A stretch of DNA of 7,829 bases, taken from Actinomyces sp. GTDB taxonomy: Bacteria; Actinomycetota; Actinomycetes; Actinomycetales; Actinomycetaceae. The stretch lies in the NCBI GenBank assembly GCA_012837655.1, contig DUQT01000041.1, forward strand, positions 1 to 7,829, read 5' to 3'. Of the stretch, positions 7,301 to 7,829 are shown one piece after another (position 1 is the stretch's first letter; every line of letters begins with the position of its first letter). The notes beneath the pieces were generated by a model, which was given only the letters and a program-made list of their open reading frames with translations, was not told the origin of the DNA and did no database searches. The position numbers and the translations under genes are program-made.

Positions 7301-7482
7301 TCACCTGAATGCCACAGCCAAACCGCGTAGTTTCCGTATTCGCTCTGCGGCACTGATTCAAGCGGTTGCACCTTCACATCTATCGATGTCGGTGCTGCGA
7401 GTGCTTGCAAAGGCATGACCACCAGCCCCGCGAGCACCAAAACCAGGCTCAAAAACCCGGCCCAAACACTCTTGACTTTCAT
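4393..7482 (-). CDS. pulA: Cell-wall-anchored type I pullulanase (GH13, two CBM41-like modules, LPXTG)
   Basis: A secreted debranching enzyme that cleaves alpha-1,6 links in pullulan, starch and glycogen; about 1029 residues from the ATG at 7482. Numbering below counts from the in-frame ATG at 7494 (subtract 4). Order: signal peptide with cleavage near ALAA-PTS (about 34); first CBM41-like module (37-138, WLWHSGEGGRAV); Asp/Pro/Gly/Thr linker (143-164); second CBM41-like module (168-264, GDYDGWNIWTWL); CBM48-type domain (about 292-385, FRLWAPTAESV); GH13 barrel with the pullulanase signature YNWGYDP (482-488), VIMDVVYNH (526-534), DGFRFD with nucleophile Asp600, GEGW with acid/base Glu629, and NEAHD with Asp717; C-terminal beta domain (to about 910); acidic Pro/Thr/Glu wall linker (913-999); LPKTG (1001-1005), hydrophobic segment and RRSKEA tail for sortase. 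All catalytic residues are present. It is a single-gene unit with its own upstream region. The start at 7482 has GAGGAG four bases away; 7494 has no ribosome binding site. Confidence 0.97.
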   Translation of the reverse strand: MKVKSVWAGFLSLVLVLAGLVVMPLQALAAPTSIDVKVQPLESVPQSEYGNYAVWLWHSGEGGRAVPLEANEDGELEASIEIPDGSTNIGMLIRRSEGGNEWAYQSQDVTIEPGKNVTVTFTETETSQEWGVDIVADSTDPDPGTDPDPGTDPGTEPDPTTHTAEITLHYVRYTGDYDGWNIWTWLPNKDGQSVELEDGTATWTVESAEPISKVGIILRRSTPENEWAEKNSPDDLFLTNFEDGKAEVWIAQGDPNVYYSEADVPETPDLSCHELHSKEFNDLYYFDGELGAIYTPSSTIFRLWAPTAESVSLVNYSNNGEVIPMTAGEKGTWEYTHEGDARGLQYRYRITFEDGKLDEVQDPYARSSTANSTRSVVVDVDNLNPEGWTPKRMLSFENPENATIYEAHVRDLTIGPDNGIENKGKFLGLTEEGTVTAEGNPSGLDYLKSLGVTHVQFLPMYDFATVDETGNLGFDEQYNWGYDPVNYNVPEGSYASDPQDPESRIVDMKAMIDAVHDAGMYVIMDVVYNHVYDVESSPLHRTVPGYYFRYTDGCALQNGTGVGNETASEQPMMRKYMIDSLKYWAEAYQIDGFRFDLMGIHDVETMKQIRDALDEVDSTILLLGEGWNMGNHPDGVEGANQDNAKQIPRISFFNDKFRDTMKGTHNKLPGTGYVSGGGADDVAWDVYNLIKGGQHVRDYADAAQSVNYNEAHDNYTMYDKLKGSLPDASEDEIVRRHAFATELQFLANGVNFVHAGQEALRTKHGVENSYNSPDHINVLDYDRAAEYADSFSYFQKLAKFRADNDWVRIREYSEIEQAYDALSLEDGDKRFSYRVNFGDQPERVVFVNPDADAWKTELPEGDWKLILSDISNTPVTPADSSKANEGEATYSGAIAVPHIAAIVFEKVESEEPTDPVGPTEPAETDPTDSVDPEPTDEPTDEPTDEPTDEPTDSTDPTEPSEPTAEPTDEPTEGPTVDPSDQDGSTQPGDSMDEPGGLPKTGAAVIAAGITALALLVLGVAMVVRRSKEA
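4627..4686 (-). repeat. Five EPTD repeats in the pullulanase wall linker
   Basis: Five consecutive 12-base units encode EPTD (residues 937-956 counted from the ATG at 7494). The DNA repeats are imperfect (GGCTCATC or GGTTCGTC variants). This is the stalk that carries the enzyme through the cell wall; such runs vary in copy number by slippage. The opposite strand gives a spurious Gly/Ser/Val-rich open frame. Confidence 0.85.
7003..7068 (-). repeat. Asp/Pro/Gly/Thr linker repeat between the two starch-binding modules
   Basis: TDPDPGTDPDPGTDPGTEPD and the next two residues (143-164 from the ATG at 7494) form a low-complexity hinge encoded by repeated GGATCTGTGCCCGGGTC-type units. It separates the two CBM41-like modules and would let them bind glucan independently. 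Confidence 0.8.
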
Positions 7483-7486
7483 AACG

Positions 7487-7492
7487 CTCCTC
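7487..7492 (-). promoter_or_regulatory. Ribosome binding site of the pullulanase
   Basis: GAGGAG lies four bases before the ATG at 7482-7480. It lies over the alternative upstream ATG at 7494-7492, which itself lacks a site, so the protein most likely begins MKVKSVWAGF. Confidence 0.8.
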
Positions 7493-7511
7493 ATCGTTGA
7501 GTTGTCGCAAA

Positions 7512-7517
7512 ATTAGC
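7512..7517 (-). promoter_or_regulatory. Candidate -10 element of the pullulanase promoter
   Basis: Read on the minus strand, TGTGCTAAT has an extended -10 TG and a hexamer that matches TATAAT at four positions. The palindrome at 7523-7538 would lie in its spacer. No good -35 is seen, so the call is weak and activator dependence is possible. Confidence 0.25.
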
Positions 7518-7522
7518 ACATT

Positions 7523-7538
7523 CTGAAAACTTTTTCAG
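7523..7538. promoter_or_regulatory. Operator-like palindrome proximal to the pullulanase
   Basis: CTGAAAACTTTTTCAG is an inverted repeat with perfect 7-bp arms around a 2-base centre. It ends 41 bases before the start codon, next to the candidate -10 box. Its core TGAAA-N4-TTTCA is repeated at 7640-7655. Operators of LacI-family maltose or starch regulators have this kind of symmetry and place; the cognate regulator is not in the window. Confidence 0.5.
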
Positions 7539-7608
7539 TAATTTGAATTGCTTACATATTTTTTGCGGGTAAGTTCTCGTTATTTAGCGCGCAAACTCCC
7601 GTTGCGTC

Positions 7609-7829
7609 ATGTTCTGCTGGCACCCTCCGGCGTCGTTTATTGAAACATTTTTCAATCATTCACGAGGGCGGGATTCGGACCCTGTCTGCGATGCGGTGGC
7701 TCACCGCTGTCATATTGCTAACGACGCAGTCGGATTCGCGCTCAGTCGCACGGAGACGCTAGCTACGATTCAGCCTCTAGACAAAATCGAAGAAGCTCTT
7801 GCATTGCCTGACGCAGGACTTACGATTAG
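7609..7829 (+). other. Open reading frame running off the window, coding status uncertain
   Basis: A frame open from ATG 7609 to the window end gives 73 codons without a stop. Its right-hand part (about 7741 on) reads like protein, for example TIQPLDKIEEALALPDAG, while the left part looks non-coding and contains the distal palindrome. No ribosome binding site precedes ATG 7609 or the in-frame GTG at 7696. A perfect 6-bp hairpin, GCGGTG-GCT-CACCGC (7693-7707), lies inside. It may be the start of a divergent gene or chance. I recognise no family. Confidence 0.2.
7639..7656. promoter_or_regulatory. Operator-like palindrome distal to the pullulanase
   Basis: ATTGAAACATTTTTCAAT is an 18-bp inverted repeat with a single mismatched pair. 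Its core TGAAA-N4-TTTCA is the same as in the palindrome at 7523-7538, with the centres 117 bp apart, close to eleven helical turns. It could be a second site for the same regulator or the operator of a divergent gene beyond the right edge. Confidence 0.5.

Noticed and set aside
7551..7573. CTTAC/GTAAG inverted repeat upstream of the pullulanase
   Set aside because: Five-base arms with a 13-base loop are expected by chance in AT-rich sequence.
7655..7740. Possible minus-strand tRNA, because CAGGGTCCGAATCCCGCC resembles a T-arm
   Set aside because: The stem has mismatches and no acceptor, D or anticodon arm could be fitted at the right distances.

Overview
The window looks like chromosomal sequence from a moderately high-GC Gram-positive actinobacterium. 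The signs are GTG and ATG starts with strong AGGAG-type ribosome binding sites, an LPXTG-anchored surface enzyme with an Asp/Pro/Thr/Glu wall linker, a paired FluC fluoride-channel locus and a LacI regulator of actinobacterial type. A host-associated genus of the Actinomycetaceae or a relative is plausible, but that is inference.

Layout: On the minus strand, reading right to left through the left half, lie a cobalamin-independent methionine-synthase-like gene (3265-2438), a cytoplasmic GH36 alpha-galactosidase (2363-132) and the first 44 codons of a LacI-family regulator (132-1, running off the window). The last two overlap by one base (TGATG), and 72 bases separate the stop of the first from the ribosome binding region and GTG start of the second. 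The three may form one transcription unit. Plus-strand genes from 3435 to 4243 encode two FluC/CrcB fluoride channel subunits overlapping by ATGA. A short convergent gap (4244-4392) holds a 28-bp tandem repeat and a strong hairpin. The right half (7482-4393, minus) is one large secreted type I pullulanase with two starch-binding modules, a GH13 catalytic domain and an LPKTG sorting signal. The final ~345 bases hold its upstream region with two near-identical palindromes and an open frame running off the end.

Biology: The pullulanase would debranch pullulan, starch or glycogen at the cell wall. The alpha-galactosidase would hydrolyse imported raffinose-family sugars or melibiose in the cytoplasm, probably under the adjoining LacI repressor. 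No sugar transporter is in the window. The FluC pair exports fluoride and is functionally unrelated.

Most notable points: the methionine-synthase-like protein appears to lack an internal block of about 90 residues that its family normally has, while the reading frame and the zinc ligands remain; two operator-like palindromes (TGAAA-N4-TTTCA) lie 117 bp apart upstream of the pullulanase; an unexplained 28-bp tandem repeat follows the second fluC; and the two FluC subunits have complementary changes in their phenylalanine motif. I did not find convincing evidence of a wholly new system.
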